From positions 1,054,001-1,118,000 of the forward strand of contig NZ_CP048409.1 in NCBI RefSeq assembly GCF_010448835.1: a stretch of 64,000 nucleotides of DNA. The letters run 5' to 3'. Below the pieces are notes generated by a model that saw only the letters and a list, made by a program, of their open reading frames with translations, did not search any database and had not been told where the DNA came from. Each line of letters starts with the position of its first letter. Position 1 is the stretch's first letter. Origin of the DNA: Draconibacterium halophilum (GTDB lineage Bacteria; Bacteroidota; Bacteroidia; Bacteroidales; Prolixibacteraceae). Of the stretch, positions 41,908 through 51,139 are shown piece by piece. The position numbers and the translations under genes were made by a program.

Positions 41908-43686
41908 ATGAGCAACCCGATCCGGCTTTATTCCGAAAAACTTTCATTTTACACTGATGAATTCAATAGTGTGTCGGCGAAAGTAAAACGTTTTGCCTGG
42001 TATCGTTTTGTTGCGTTTGTCGGAATATTTCTTCCGCTGATTATTCTGGGTTGGAAGATCACAACGCTCTACTCAACGCTTCCTTTAATTGTGCTGTTCT
42101 TTTTTCTCGTAAAACGGAATCTCATTCTCGAAAAGTTAAAGAAAACACTTGCTGTTAAAAAGATGTTGCTGGAAGATGAGCTAAAAGCATTGGATCATTC
42201 TTTTCTTCATTTTAAAAATGGCGAACAGTTTCTGAACGTGGAACATTCTTTTGCCTACGATCTCGATTTGTTTGGCGAAGGTTCATTGTTTCAGTATTTA
42301 AACCGAACCTCAACCGTTGAAGGTCAGCAGTTATTGGCCGATTGGATGCAAAGGCCATTAAAGGAAAAAGACGAAATTGAGCAGCGGCAAGGCGCCATTA
42401 AAGAGCTAGCTGAAATGCCTTTGTGGCGGCTCGACTTTTTAACTGAAGGCAAACTGTTTCAGGAATCGGAAGAACAGTATAACGAGATTCGTTCATGGAC
42501 GGAAATGGAGCTTGGGCTGAATCATTCCAACCTGATGAAGTGGTTGATTCGTATTGTTCCGGCGATAACGATAGTGGCTGCAATTCCGGCAATAATGGGA
42601 CTGAGTAACTTTTATCTTGTGGTAATGGTAGTTGCTCAGTTTTTGCTGCTGTTTGCCTGGTCGAAACGTGTGAATTATTACTTTGGTTTTTTTGGTCGGA
42701 AGTCGGAGCTGCTGGCGAAATACATGCAGTTGCTGAAAATTATTGAGCAGAAAGATTTCGATTCGAAATATTTAAGCGAACTAAAGAAAAAAGTAACTGA
42801 GCCCTCGGCCGGGAAGGTATTTGGTGAATTAAAAAACCTGGTAAAGGAGTTTGAATACCGCCAGAATTTTTTGGTGGGAGTTGTGCTCAACGGGTTATTA
42901 ACCTGGGATATTCGTTGCGTATACAAGTTGTGGCAATGGCATAAAGAGAATCGGGGCAGGTTAGCCAATTGGTTGGAAATTATAGCGCAAATGGATGCGT
43001 TTATTAGCCTGGCAAATTATGCCAATAACCAACCTGGTTTTGTATATCCGGAAATCACAAATCAGGCTTTTTCGTTTTGTGCCAGCGAATTGGGGCATCC
43101 CCTGCTTAAAGAAGAAAAGCGGGTAAACAATGCTATTGAAATCCAGGGCTGGTCGAAAATAATGATCGTTACGGGGGCAAATATGGCCGGGAAAAGTACT
43201 TTCCTGCGCACCGTTGGAACAAATATTCTGTTGGCCGAAATTGGAGCGCCGGTTTGTGCCACATCGATGACGATCAGGCCCGTTGGTCTGTATACCAATA
43301 TGCGCACAACCGACTCGTTACTAAAAGACGAATCGTATTTCTTTGCCGAGTTGAAAAGAATTAAAGCAGTTCTGGATCGTCTGGTGGCAGGCGAGCAAAT
43401 TTTTGTCATCCTCGACGAAATGCTAAAAGGAACCAACTCGATTGATAAGTTGAATGGCTCGAAAGAACTGGTGCGAAAACTGGCGCAATACCAATGTTCA
43501 GCAATGATTGCAACGCACGATCTAAAATTGAGCGAAATGGAAAAGGAGCTTCCTCTGCAAGTCTTCAATAAATGTTTCGAGATACGGATTGAAAACAACG
43601 AGTTAATCTTTGATTACAAACTTTCGGATGGGGTTACTCAAACCATGAATGCCACTTTCCTGATGAAAAAAATGGGAATTATTTAG
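41908..43686 (+). CDS. Membrane-anchored MutS-family ATPase
   Basis: The 592-residue protein ends in a MutS ATPase domain: Walker A VTGANMAGKSTFLRTVG near residue 425, Walker B IFVILDEMLKGTNSID, then ATHDLKLSEMEKELPL. A core/lever region precedes it (LFGEGSLFQYLNRTSTVEGQ). The mismatch-recognition domain I is absent. Two pairs of hydrophobic helices (about 30-70 and 215-250) suggest it sits in the inner membrane. This MutS-like branch is known in Bacteroidota but its role is not; mismatch repair is unlikely without domain I. The ATG directly follows the stop of the PAP2 gene, implying coupling. Confidence 0.88.
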   Translation: MSNPIRLYSEKLSFYTDEFNSVSAKVKRFAWYRFVAFVGIFLPLIILGWKITTLYSTLPLIVLFFFLVKRNLILEKLKKTLAVKKMLLEDELKALDHSFLHFKNGEQFLNVEHSFAYDLDLFGEGSLFQYLNRTSTVEGQQLLADWMQRPLKEKDEIEQRQGAIKELAEMPLWRLDFLTEGKLFQESEEQYNEIRSWTEMELGLNHSNLMKWLIRIVPAITIVAAIPAIMGLSNFYLVVMVVAQFLLLFAWSKRVNYYFGFFGRKSELLAKYMQLLKIIEQKDFDSKYLSELKKKVTEPSAGKVFGELKNLVKEFEYRQNFLVGVVLNGLLTWDIRCVYKLWQWHKENRGRLANWLEIIAQMDAFISLANYANNQPGFVYPEITNQAFSFCASELGHPLLKEEKRVNNAIEIQGWSKIMIVTGANMAGKSTFLRTVGTNILLAEIGAPVCATSMTIRPVGLYTNMRTTDSLLKDESYFFAELKRIKAVLDRLVAGEQIFVILDEMLKGTNSIDKLNGSKELVRKLAQYQCSAMIATHDLKLSEMEKELPLQVFNKCFEIRIENNELIFDYKLSDGVTQTMNATFLMKKMGII

Positions 43687-44010
43687 TTTTTCTTGAGCGG
43701 TTTTTCATCATCTGTGACTCAGTATTTTGTCATATTAGTAAATGAAAGGTGCATTGCGAACTTTCACAACAAGTTGGATGTGGATGTCCGTCTTCGCCCG
43801 CTCATACGCCTAATTTTATCCACACTTTTTCAACGGCCGATTGTTAGTTATTGCTGCTGCGAAACCCCTTGGCAAGTGGAGGATTTGATTATATTTGTGA
43901 CAATTGGGTGAATTCTGTGTTTTTTGATAAAAACAAAGTCCCGCAAGCGCAAAACCAGTAAAAATACAGAGTTCACATAAATTTCGAAAGTTGATTCTGG
44001 AAATTGAAGT
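43687..44010. promoter_or_regulatory. parE upstream region with a promoter box and a perfect DnaA box
   Basis: There is no credible gene in these 324 nt; a 72-codon frame at 43693 has no protein-like features. TATATTTG at 43890-43897 matches TAnnTTTG, with CTTG 18 nt upstream as a weak -33 box. TTATCCACA at 43816-43824 is identical to the consensus DnaA box. Confidence 0.5.
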
Positions 44011-45845
44011 ATGAGCGCAAACTACGACGAAGCTACTATTAAAACGTTAGACTGGCAGGAGCATATTCGGCGACGTCCGGGAATGTATATTGGTAAACTC
44101 GGTGACGGAACCTCTGCCGACGATGGTATTTATGTATTATTGAAAGAGGTAATGGATAACTCTGTCGACGAATTTATGATGGGGCACGGAAAACGGATTG
44201 TTGTAAATGTTGATCAGGATTCTGTTACTATCCGCGATTTTGGACGTGGAGTTCCGTTGGGAAAACTGGTGGATGTAGCCAGCAAAATGAATACCGGTGC
44301 AAAATACGACAACAAGGTTTTTAAAAAGTCGGTGGGATTGAACGGCGTTGGTATAAAGGCTGTAAATGCGCTTTCATCTGATTTTATGATAAAGGCAGTG
44401 CGCGAAGGCGTTGCCAAAGAAGTTTATTTTAGCCAGGGCGTAAAAACCGACGAGAAAGACATTAAAAATATTGATGAGGAAAACGGAACACAAGTAACCT
44501 TTATTCCCGATGAAAGCGTGTTCAAGAAGTATCGTTATATGAGCGATTATATCGTGAATATGATGAAAAACTACACTTTCCTGAACGCCGGGTTAACCAT
44601 AGAATACAATGGCGATAAATTCTACTCGCGCAACGGATTGCGTGATTTGCTCGAGGAGAATATGGATCACGACCCAATTTACCCAATTATACATCTCAGA
44701 GGCGAAGATATTGAGGTGGCCATAACACATGGCAACCAATACGGAGAAGATTATTATTCGTTTGTTAATGGCCAGCATACCACTCAGGGTGGAACTCACT
44801 TACAGGCTTTTCGCGAGGTTTTAGTAAAAACAATCAGGGATTTTTACAAGAAGGATTTTGACCCGTCGGATATACGGGCATCGATTGTGGCGGCTGTTAG
44901 CATTAAAGTCGAAGAGCCTGTATTTGAGTCGCAAACCAAGACCAAACTAGGATCAAAAGATATTGGACCAGAAGGTCCGTCGGTGCGTGCACACGTTGGT
45001 AATTTCCTGCAGAAGGAACTGGATAACTTTCTGCATAAAAACCAGGAAACAGCAGAAATGTTGTTGAAGCGCATTGTAGAATCGGAGCGCGAAAGAAAAG
45101 CAATTTCGGGAGTAAAAAAACTAGCCCGGCAGCGCGCCAAAAAAGCCAATTTGCATAATAAAAATTGCGCGATTGCCGTATTCATTTCAATAGTAAGGAT
45201 GATCGGAAAGAAGAATCGAGCATTTTTATTACAGAGGGAGACTCGGCAAGTGGATCGATCACAAAATCACGCGATGTAAATACTCAGGCGGTGTTTAGTT
45301 TGAAAGGGAAACCGCTGAATACTTATGGCCTCACAAAAAAAGTGGTTTACGAAAATGAGGAATTTAACCTCTTGCAGGCGGCACTGAATATTGAAGAGGG
45401 GATGGAAGATTTGCGCTACAACAACGTAGTTATCGCTACCGATGCTGACGTTGACGGAATGCACATCCGTTTGCTGCTCATAACTTTCTTTCTGCAGTTT
45501 TTCCCCGAGTTGATAAAAAAGGGGCATGTTTATATTTTGCAAACACCGCTTTTTAGGGTGCGTAACAAGCAAAAAACGTTCTATTGCTATTCGGACGAAG
45601 AGAAGCAGAAAGCCATTAATAAGCTGCGTGGTAAACCCGAAATTACGCGATTTAAAGGACTGGGTGAAATATCGCCGGATGAGTTTAAGCATTTCATTGG
45701 AAAAGACATCCGGTTGGATCCGGTGCAAATGAAAAAGCATGAATCGGTGGCAGAAATGCTATCCTATTACATGGGGAAAAATACCCCCGACAGACAGGAG
45801 TTCATCATCGAAAACCTGTATGTTGAAAAAGACGAAGTAATGTAA
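44011..45845 (+). pseudogene. parE: Topoisomerase IV subunit B (ParE), interrupted by one frameshift
   Basis: Codons 1-384 from the ATG at 44011 give a normal type II topoisomerase ATPase part: LDWQEHIRRRPGMYIGKLGD, VMDNSVDEFMMGHGK, RDFGRGVPLG and SVGLNGVGIKAVNALS. The frame then runs off into unrelated residues after KKANLHNK. In the -1 frame from 45165 the rest of ParE follows at once: LRDCRIHFN, then the TOPRIM block FITEGDSASGSITKSRD, ATDADVDGMHIRLLL, and FKGLGEISPDEFKHFIGKD. Restoring one A in the run AAAAA at 45160-45164 gives a continuous 611-residue protein. ParE decatenates chromosomes with ParC. Both halves are otherwise intact, so a sequencing/assembly indel is likelier than true loss. 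Confidence 0.93.
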
Positions 45846-45856
45846 TTGAAACGACC

Positions 45857-45943
45857 ATGGCAAAAATATCCCATAAGAAGATGATTATATTCCCTGGGAG
45901 TTACATAAGTTACCATGGAAAATTAACAATTATAAACGAATGA
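45857..45943 (+). pseudogene. Possible remnant of coaD (phosphopantetheine adenylyltransferase) between parE and parC
   Basis: A 28-codon ATG-to-TGA frame contains MIIFPGSYISYHGKLTII. It resembles the universal CoaD N-terminus (IFPGSFDPxTxGHxxII): FPGS, an aromatic, a glycine at nearly the right distance and the following II. The catalytic T-x-G-H is not intact. In some Bacteroidia coaD follows parE, as I recall, so this may be what is left after a deletion. A chance match cannot be excluded over so few residues. Confidence 0.35.
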
Positions 45944-45984
45944 AATAGCCTCGAAAGGGAGCACGATAAATTTCAAAGAAAAGA

Positions 45985-48636
45985 ATGTCAGAAGAGAATT
46001 TAAATCAGGACGAAATTCAGGACGATAGCATTAAAGAGGAAGTAACGTACCTGTCGGGTATGTACCGCGACTGGTTTTTAGATTACGCCTCATATGTAAT
46101 CCTCGAGCGGGCAGTTCCGTATATCAACGACGGGTTAAAACCCGTTCAGCGGCGTATTATGCATGCCATGCGCGAAATGGACGATGGGCGCTATAATAAG
46201 GTGGCAAACATTATTGGGCAAACCATGCAATATCACCCGCATGGCGATGCATCCATTGGCGACGCCATTGTGCAAATGGGGCAAAAAGAATTGCTGATCG
46301 ATTCGCAGGGAAACTGGGGGAATATCCTAACCGGTGATGGGTCGGCTGCTCCACGTTATATCGAAGCCCGATTGACCAAATTTGCACTGGAGGTGCTTTT
46401 TAATCCGAAAACTACCAATTGGAAACTGTCGTACGACGGCCGTAAAAAAGAGCCGGTAACACTACCGGCTAAATTCCCGCTTTTGTTGGCGCAAGGCGTT
46501 GACGGAATTGCCGTTGGGCTGGCCTCAAAAATGTTTCCACACAATTTTGTCGAACTTATCGATGCTTCCATCAATTACTTGCGTGGGAAATCGTTTGAAT
46601 TGTATCCTGATTTCCCAACCGGTGGCTCGGCCGATTTTAGTAAATACAACGATGGTTTGCGCGGAGGTTCGGTTAAAGTGCGTGCAAAAATTGAAAAACG
46701 TGATAATAAGACGCTGGTAATAAATGAGGTGCCTTTTGGAAAGACAACCACAACCTTGATTGAGTCGGTTATTAAGGCCAACGACAAAGGTAAAATAAAA
46801 GTAAAAAAGATTGATGATAATACGGCTGAACACGTGGAGATCATTGTGCATCTTGCAGCCGGTGTGTCGTCGGATAAAACCATCGATGCACTTTACGCGT
46901 TCACCGATTGTGAAGTTTCTTTGTCGCCAAATGCATGCATTATTAAAGATGATAAGCCGCATTTTATTGGTGTTTCCGAAATTCTGAAACGTTCAACTGA
47001 TTCAACAAAAGCATTGCTGAAACTTGAACTGGAGATCCGTAAATCGGAACTGGAAGAGCAGTGGCATTTTTCTTCGCTGGAGAAAATTTTTATTGAAGAG
47101 CGACTCTACAAGGATAAAAAGTTTGAGGATTCGGAAAGCATGGATCAGGCAGTGGCACACATCGACAAGCGCCTTGATCCGTGGAAACCAAAACTGAAAC
47201 GCGAAATTACCCGCGAAGATATTCTGAAACTGATGGAAATTCGTATGGCACGAATCCTGAAATTTAACAAGGATAAGGCCAACGATGTACTGAAATCAAT
47301 TGAGGATGAAATTGCGGAGGTTGAGCACAACATCGAAAATATTATTGACTTTACCATTGCCTGGTTTAAGCACCTGAAAAAGAAATACGGTAAAGACAAG
47401 GTGCGGAAAACAGAGATTCGTAGTTTCGAAAACATTGTAGCCTCGAAGGTAGTGGTGAGAAATGAGAAACTGTATGTTGACCTCAAAGAAGGGTTTGTTG
47501 GTACATCGCTTAAAAAGGCGGAATTTGTTTGCGATTGTTCTGATATAGACGATATTATCGTTTTTCGTCGCGATGGTTCGTATTTTATCACCAAAGTATC
47601 TGATAAAGCTTTTATCGGTAAAAACATTTTACACCTGGCCCTTTTTAAGAAAAACGATAAACGCACCATCTACAATGTGGTGTATAAAGATGGCAAATCG
47701 GGGAATTTCTATATGAAACGGTTTTTTGTTACAGGTGTAACCCGCGACAAAGAGTACAACCTTACCAAAGAAACAAAGGGCTCGCGTATTGTTTATTTCT
47801 CGGCCAACCCGAATGGTGAAGCCGAAATATTGCGCGTAATGTTGAAACCGAAACCACGCTTGAAAAAGTTGGTTTTTGAAGAAGACATGGGTGAGCTGGC
47901 CATTAAAGGTCGCCAATCGATGGGAAATATTCTTAGCAAAAACGATATTCATAAAATTACCCTCAAAGAAAGGGGTGTTTCTACGCTGGGAGGTCGTAAA
48001 ATATGGTTCGATCAGGATGTATTACGCCTGAATGCCGAAGGAAGAGGAACCTATCTTGGCGAGTTTACAGGAGAAGACAAAATTTTGGTGATCTATAAAA
48101 ACGGCGAATTCCAGTTGTATAATTACGATCTGAGCAACCACTTTCAGCAAGATATTCTGGTAATTGAGAAATTCAATAAACGTAAAATTCTGTCGGCAGT
48201 TTATTACGATGCCGATCAGAAATATTACTATGTGAAACGTTTTGAAATTGATGAACCGGAAGGGAAGCTGGTGCGTTTTATTGGCGATAATAACGACAAT
48301 AAACTCTTAAGTTTAACCTGGGTACATTATCCGCGACTTGAGCTAACGTTTGGCGGGAAAAATGCCGAACGTGAAAACGAGATTATTGAGGTGGCTGAAT
48401 TTATCGGAGTGAAATCGTGGAAGGCAAAAGGTAAGCGTCTGAGTAATTACGAGGTGGATAATATTAAAGAAATTGAACCGGTAATAAAAGATGATTACGA
48501 TCATCGGGAAGATGAGGAAGGCGAATCGGAAAATGAGCAGGATAGCAAAGCTGAAAAAGGGAAAGATGCTGATGATATCCCGTTTGAGGTAACCCGACCC
48601 AAAAAGGAAGATGACGGTCAAGGCTCTTTGTTTTAG
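45985..48636 (+). CDS. parC: Topoisomerase IV subunit A (ParC)
   Basis: The 883-residue protein is the DNA cleavage/rejoining subunit of topoisomerase IV. The winged-helix/tower part has LKPVQRRIMHAMREMDDGRY and QYHPHGDASIGDAIVQM. The catalytic tyrosine is Tyr125 in AAPRYIEARL, and the GDGSAAP block is intact. At the quinolone-determining Ser83-equivalent there is Ala89, with Asp93 at the second site; the GDAS sequence looks normal for Bacteroidota ParC. A coiled region near 430-480 precedes the C-terminal beta-pinwheel (about 500-820). The tail is acidic (DHREDEEGESENEQDSKAEK). It lies 139 nt after parE. Confidence 0.95.
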   Translation: MSEENLNQDEIQDDSIKEEVTYLSGMYRDWFLDYASYVILERAVPYINDGLKPVQRRIMHAMREMDDGRYNKVANIIGQTMQYHPHGDASIGDAIVQMGQKELLIDSQGNWGNILTGDGSAAPRYIEARLTKFALEVLFNPKTTNWKLSYDGRKKEPVTLPAKFPLLLAQGVDGIAVGLASKMFPHNFVELIDASINYLRGKSFELYPDFPTGGSADFSKYNDGLRGGSVKVRAKIEKRDNKTLVINEVPFGKTTTTLIESVIKANDKGKIKVKKIDDNTAEHVEIIVHLAAGVSSDKTIDALYAFTDCEVSLSPNACIIKDDKPHFIGVSEILKRSTDSTKALLKLELEIRKSELEEQWHFSSLEKIFIEERLYKDKKFEDSESMDQAVAHIDKRLDPWKPKLKREITREDILKLMEIRMARILKFNKDKANDVLKSIEDEIAEVEHNIENIIDFTIAWFKHLKKKYGKDKVRKTEIRSFENIVASKVVVRNEKLYVDLKEGFVGTSLKKAEFVCDCSDIDDIIVFRRDGSYFITKVSDKAFIGKNILHLALFKKNDKRTIYNVVYKDGKSGNFYMKRFFVTGVTRDKEYNLTKETKGSRIVYFSANPNGEAEILRVMLKPKPRLKKLVFEEDMGELAIKGRQSMGNILSKNDIHKITLKERGVSTLGGRKIWFDQDVLRLNAEGRGTYLGEFTGEDKILVIYKNGEFQLYNYDLSNHFQQDILVIEKFNKRKILSAVYYDADQKYYYVKRFEIDEPEGKLVRFIGDNNDNKLLSLTWVHYPRLELTFGGKNAERENEIIEVAEFIGVKSWKAKGKRLSNYEVDNIKEIEPVIKDDYDHREDEEGESENEQDSKAEKGKDADDIPFEVTRPKKEDDGQGSLF

Positions 48637-48654
48637 TCAGTAACAAATAAAAAG

Positions 48655-49152
48655 ATGCGAGTATATTTGATTGGATACATGGGATGCGGCAAGTCGCGAT
48701 TGGGGCGCCTTTTATCGGAACACATGGGTGTACAGTTTGTCGACATGGATGATTACATTGAAGAAAGAAACTGCAAAACGGTACCACAGCTATTTGCCGA
48801 TCACGGCGAAGAAGGTTTTCGTGAAAGGGAACGAAAGGCTTTGGAAGAACTGGCCGAATTCACCGACGTTATAGTTGCTACCGGAGGGGGAGCACCATGC
48901 TTTTTCGATAATATTGACCTGATGAATAAAACGGGAAAAACTATATTTCTGAATATCGATCCTGCGATTCTTGCTGATCGGTTGATGAATTCAAAAACCG
49001 AGCGGCCACTTATTAAAGGAAAATCGCGCGAAGAGCTGGTTGCGTTTATCGATGAAACACTAAAAAAACGAAAGCAATTTTATTCGCAGGCCCAGTTTGA
49101 AATTACCGAACTCGATTTAAGCCTGGACCGTATTCAGGAAATGATTTCCTAA
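48655..49152 (+). CDS. aroK: Shikimate kinase
   Basis: The 165-residue enzyme phosphorylates shikimate in aromatic amino acid synthesis. The P-loop is LIGYMGCGKSRLGRLLSE. The shikimate-binding and Walker B-like region is FVDMDDYIEERN with FADHGEEGFRERERKALEEL. ATGGGAPCFFDNIDLM is the GGG signature, and the LID arginine lies in SKTERPLIKG. Length is normal. It follows parC by 18 nt and is probably co-transcribed. Confidence 0.95.
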   Translation: MRVYLIGYMGCGKSRLGRLLSEHMGVQFVDMDDYIEERNCKTVPQLFADHGEEGFRERERKALEELAEFTDVIVATGGGAPCFFDNIDLMNKTGKTIFLNIDPAILADRLMNSKTERPLIKGKSREELVAFIDETLKKRKQFYSQAQFEITELDLSLDRIQEMIS

Positions 49153-49319
49153 TTCAGGTAGTTCTTTCTCGTAATCCATTTTGCTTTTGCATTCTCCTGA
49201 AATGGCTTTAAATTAGCTTGGCGTTAGGTCAAATATCAATTTCTGGTAGTTATTTATACTATTGTTTGTATTGGTGGTAGATCCTTTTGCCTTTTTACTT
49301 GATATAAAACAGAATAAGC

Positions 49320-50951
49320 ATGTCAACAGTTGCAGAAGTTTTTGCCCATACTTTAAAAGAAATTGGTATTCGTTATGTTTTTGGAGTGCCCAGTGGCAAC
49401 ATGATCGATTACATGGAAGCTTTACGAAAAGAGGTGGGTATCGATTTTATATTGGTGGGCCACGAAACAACGGCAGCTTTTATGGCTGGTGTTTGCGGCC
49501 GGCTGACCGGAGTGCCTGGTGCATGTTTTGCAACTTTTGGGCCGGGAGCAACAAATTTAAGCACCGGTGTTGGCGGCGCGCAACTCGACCGGTTTCCGCT
49601 ATTGGCTTTTACCGACGAAATGCCCGATGATTTGTTAAAACGCACGGTGCAAATGAACATCAATCATCAGCAATTATTTTTCCCAATTACTAAATGGACA
49701 ACTCGTCTAAATCCGAATAACATTGAAGAAATTATTTTGAAGGGAGCAGGTATAACTACTGACGATACTCCCGGTGCAGTTCATATAGGAATTCCTGCTG
49801 GGATAGGACGAAATCCGGTGAAGGAAGCAAAATCGGATGTGGACTACCTGCGACTGGAAAAGAAACGGTGGTCGCCATTGGTTGAAGATCAGGTAGCGAA
49901 AGTTGAAAAGTTAATTCATAAAAGTAAAAAGCCTGTTTTTGCTGTCGGTTTATCAGCAGTGCGTGCACAGGTAAGTGAGCAACTTATTGCATTAGCCGAA
50001 AAATGTCAGGTGCCCGTTGTTCTTACGCCCATGGCAAAAGGACTATTTCCCGAAGCTCATCCCTTGTATGCCGGTGTCCTTTTTCATGCTTTATCAAATG
50101 AAGTGGCTAAAGTTTATTCGCAGGCCGATCTGGTAATTGGAATTGGCTACGATCCTGTGGAGTTTAATTACGAAGACTGGATGCCGGAAGTTCCACTGAT
50201 TCATATCAATAATTCAGAAGCTGATGTGGCACCCGGAAAATTCCCGGAAGTGTCTAATGTGGTTGGCGCTGTTGATGTTGCCTTGAATGAGTTGCTTAAA
50301 CTTAACGTTGAACCAAAAGAATGGGACCTTCAGTTTTTGAAAGCAAATAAAAAGCAGATCGTTAAAAAACTGACGCCTGAAACCGATAGTTTTGGACCGC
50401 TGGCAGTGGTTGCAGAATTGCGAAACGCCATGTCCGATGATGGAATTCTTACTGTTGATGTGGGCGCTCATCTGCATTTAATCGGGCAGCAATGGCATAC
50501 CCCCTCACCTGAAAAATTGTTGATCTCCAACGGATGGTCGAGTATGGGTTTTGCTATTCCGGCAGCTTTGGCCGCAAAACTCTGTAATCCGGGATTGCCG
50601 GTTGTTGCCTTAATGGGAGATGGTGGTTTTCTGATGACGGTAGGCGAGTTGGCGATAGCAAAACGACTTAACCTGAACATTGTTTTTGTGGTGATATATG
50701 ATGATAGTTTATCGCTGATAAGTATTAAGCAGAATAAAAAGCACTTTGATCGTAGCTATGGAACAGATTTAAATGTGCTGGAGGGAGAGCCTACAAATCA
50801 TTATTTTGGAGTACCTGTTGTTCGTGTAACAAACAGTAATGAATACAGAAGTGCATTAAAAAAAGCCTTTTCTGCTGCTGGCCCTATTGTAATTGAGGCT
50901 GTTGTTGGCAGCAAGGAATATGACCAACTTGTTTTACAGCCGAATAAATAA
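49320..50951 (+). CDS. Thiamine pyrophosphate-dependent enzyme of the acetolactate synthase-like family
   Basis: The 543-residue protein has the three-domain layout of TPP decarboxylases/carboligases. The PYR domain (1-165) starts VAEVFAHTLKEIGIRYVFGV, with the proton-relay glutamate in LVGHETTAAFMAG. A central Rossmann domain covers about 190-320. The PP domain (about 365-540) has the metal-binding motif VALMGDGGFLMTVGELAIAK and VVIYDDSLSLISIKQNKK. The position after GDG usually holding the conserved NN reads DD here. I cannot tell whether it is an acetolactate synthase, a phosphonopyruvate-type decarboxylase or a relative. No small regulatory subunit is adjacent, arguing against a normal IlvB. 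Confidence 0.85.
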   Translation: MSTVAEVFAHTLKEIGIRYVFGVPSGNMIDYMEALRKEVGIDFILVGHETTAAFMAGVCGRLTGVPGACFATFGPGATNLSTGVGGAQLDRFPLLAFTDEMPDDLLKRTVQMNINHQQLFFPITKWTTRLNPNNIEEIILKGAGITTDDTPGAVHIGIPAGIGRNPVKEAKSDVDYLRLEKKRWSPLVEDQVAKVEKLIHKSKKPVFAVGLSAVRAQVSEQLIALAEKCQVPVVLTPMAKGLFPEAHPLYAGVLFHALSNEVAKVYSQADLVIGIGYDPVEFNYEDWMPEVPLIHINNSEADVAPGKFPEVSNVVGAVDVALNELLKLNVEPKEWDLQFLKANKKQIVKKLTPETDSFGPLAVVAELRNAMSDDGILTVDVGAHLHLIGQQWHTPSPEKLLISNGWSSMGFAIPAALAAKLCNPGLPVVALMGDGGFLMTVGELAIAKRLNLNIVFVVIYDDSLSLISIKQNKKHFDRSYGTDLNVLEGEPTNHYFGVPVVRVTNSNEYRSALKKAFSAAGPIVIEAVVGSKEYDQLVLQPNK

Positions 50952-50993
50952 TTTCATTCCTTTATAATTGTTTATTTTAAAGGAAACTCAAGT

Positions 50994-51012
50994 CTGCCTG
51001 ACCGGTAGGCAG
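50994..51012. repeat. Short GC-rich palindromic element
   Basis: CTGCCTGACCGGTAGGCAG is an imperfect palindrome (CTGCCT ... AGGCAG around an ACCGGT core), GC-rich in an AT-rich gap. It looks like the small dispersed palindromes scattered in Bacteroidota genomes. Only one copy was noticed in this window. Confidence 0.45.
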
Positions 51013-51139
51013 GGAATTCGTATAATCATGTTCCTGTTTATTAGAAAGACTTTTTTAATCTGCTCGTTTCTGCTTATATTTATTGTTCAAAATAATTACC
51101 AATCAGATTTTCTGAAAATGAGCTTTTGAATAAAATAGG

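Noticed and set aside
43693..43911. 72-codon plus-strand frame upstream of parE
   Set aside because: It covers the promoter box and DnaA box of parE and has no protein-like features.
44011..45279. A genuinely shorter, 422-residue ParE with a distinct C-terminus
   Set aside because: The TOPRIM half is complete in the adjacent frame with no gap, so the novel 38-residue tail is a frameshift artefact.
46240..46270. Quinolone-resistance mutation in parC (Ala at the Ser83-equivalent position)
   Set aside because: GDAS with Ala at this place appears to be the ordinary Bacteroidota ParC sequence, so it is not evidence of acquired resistance.
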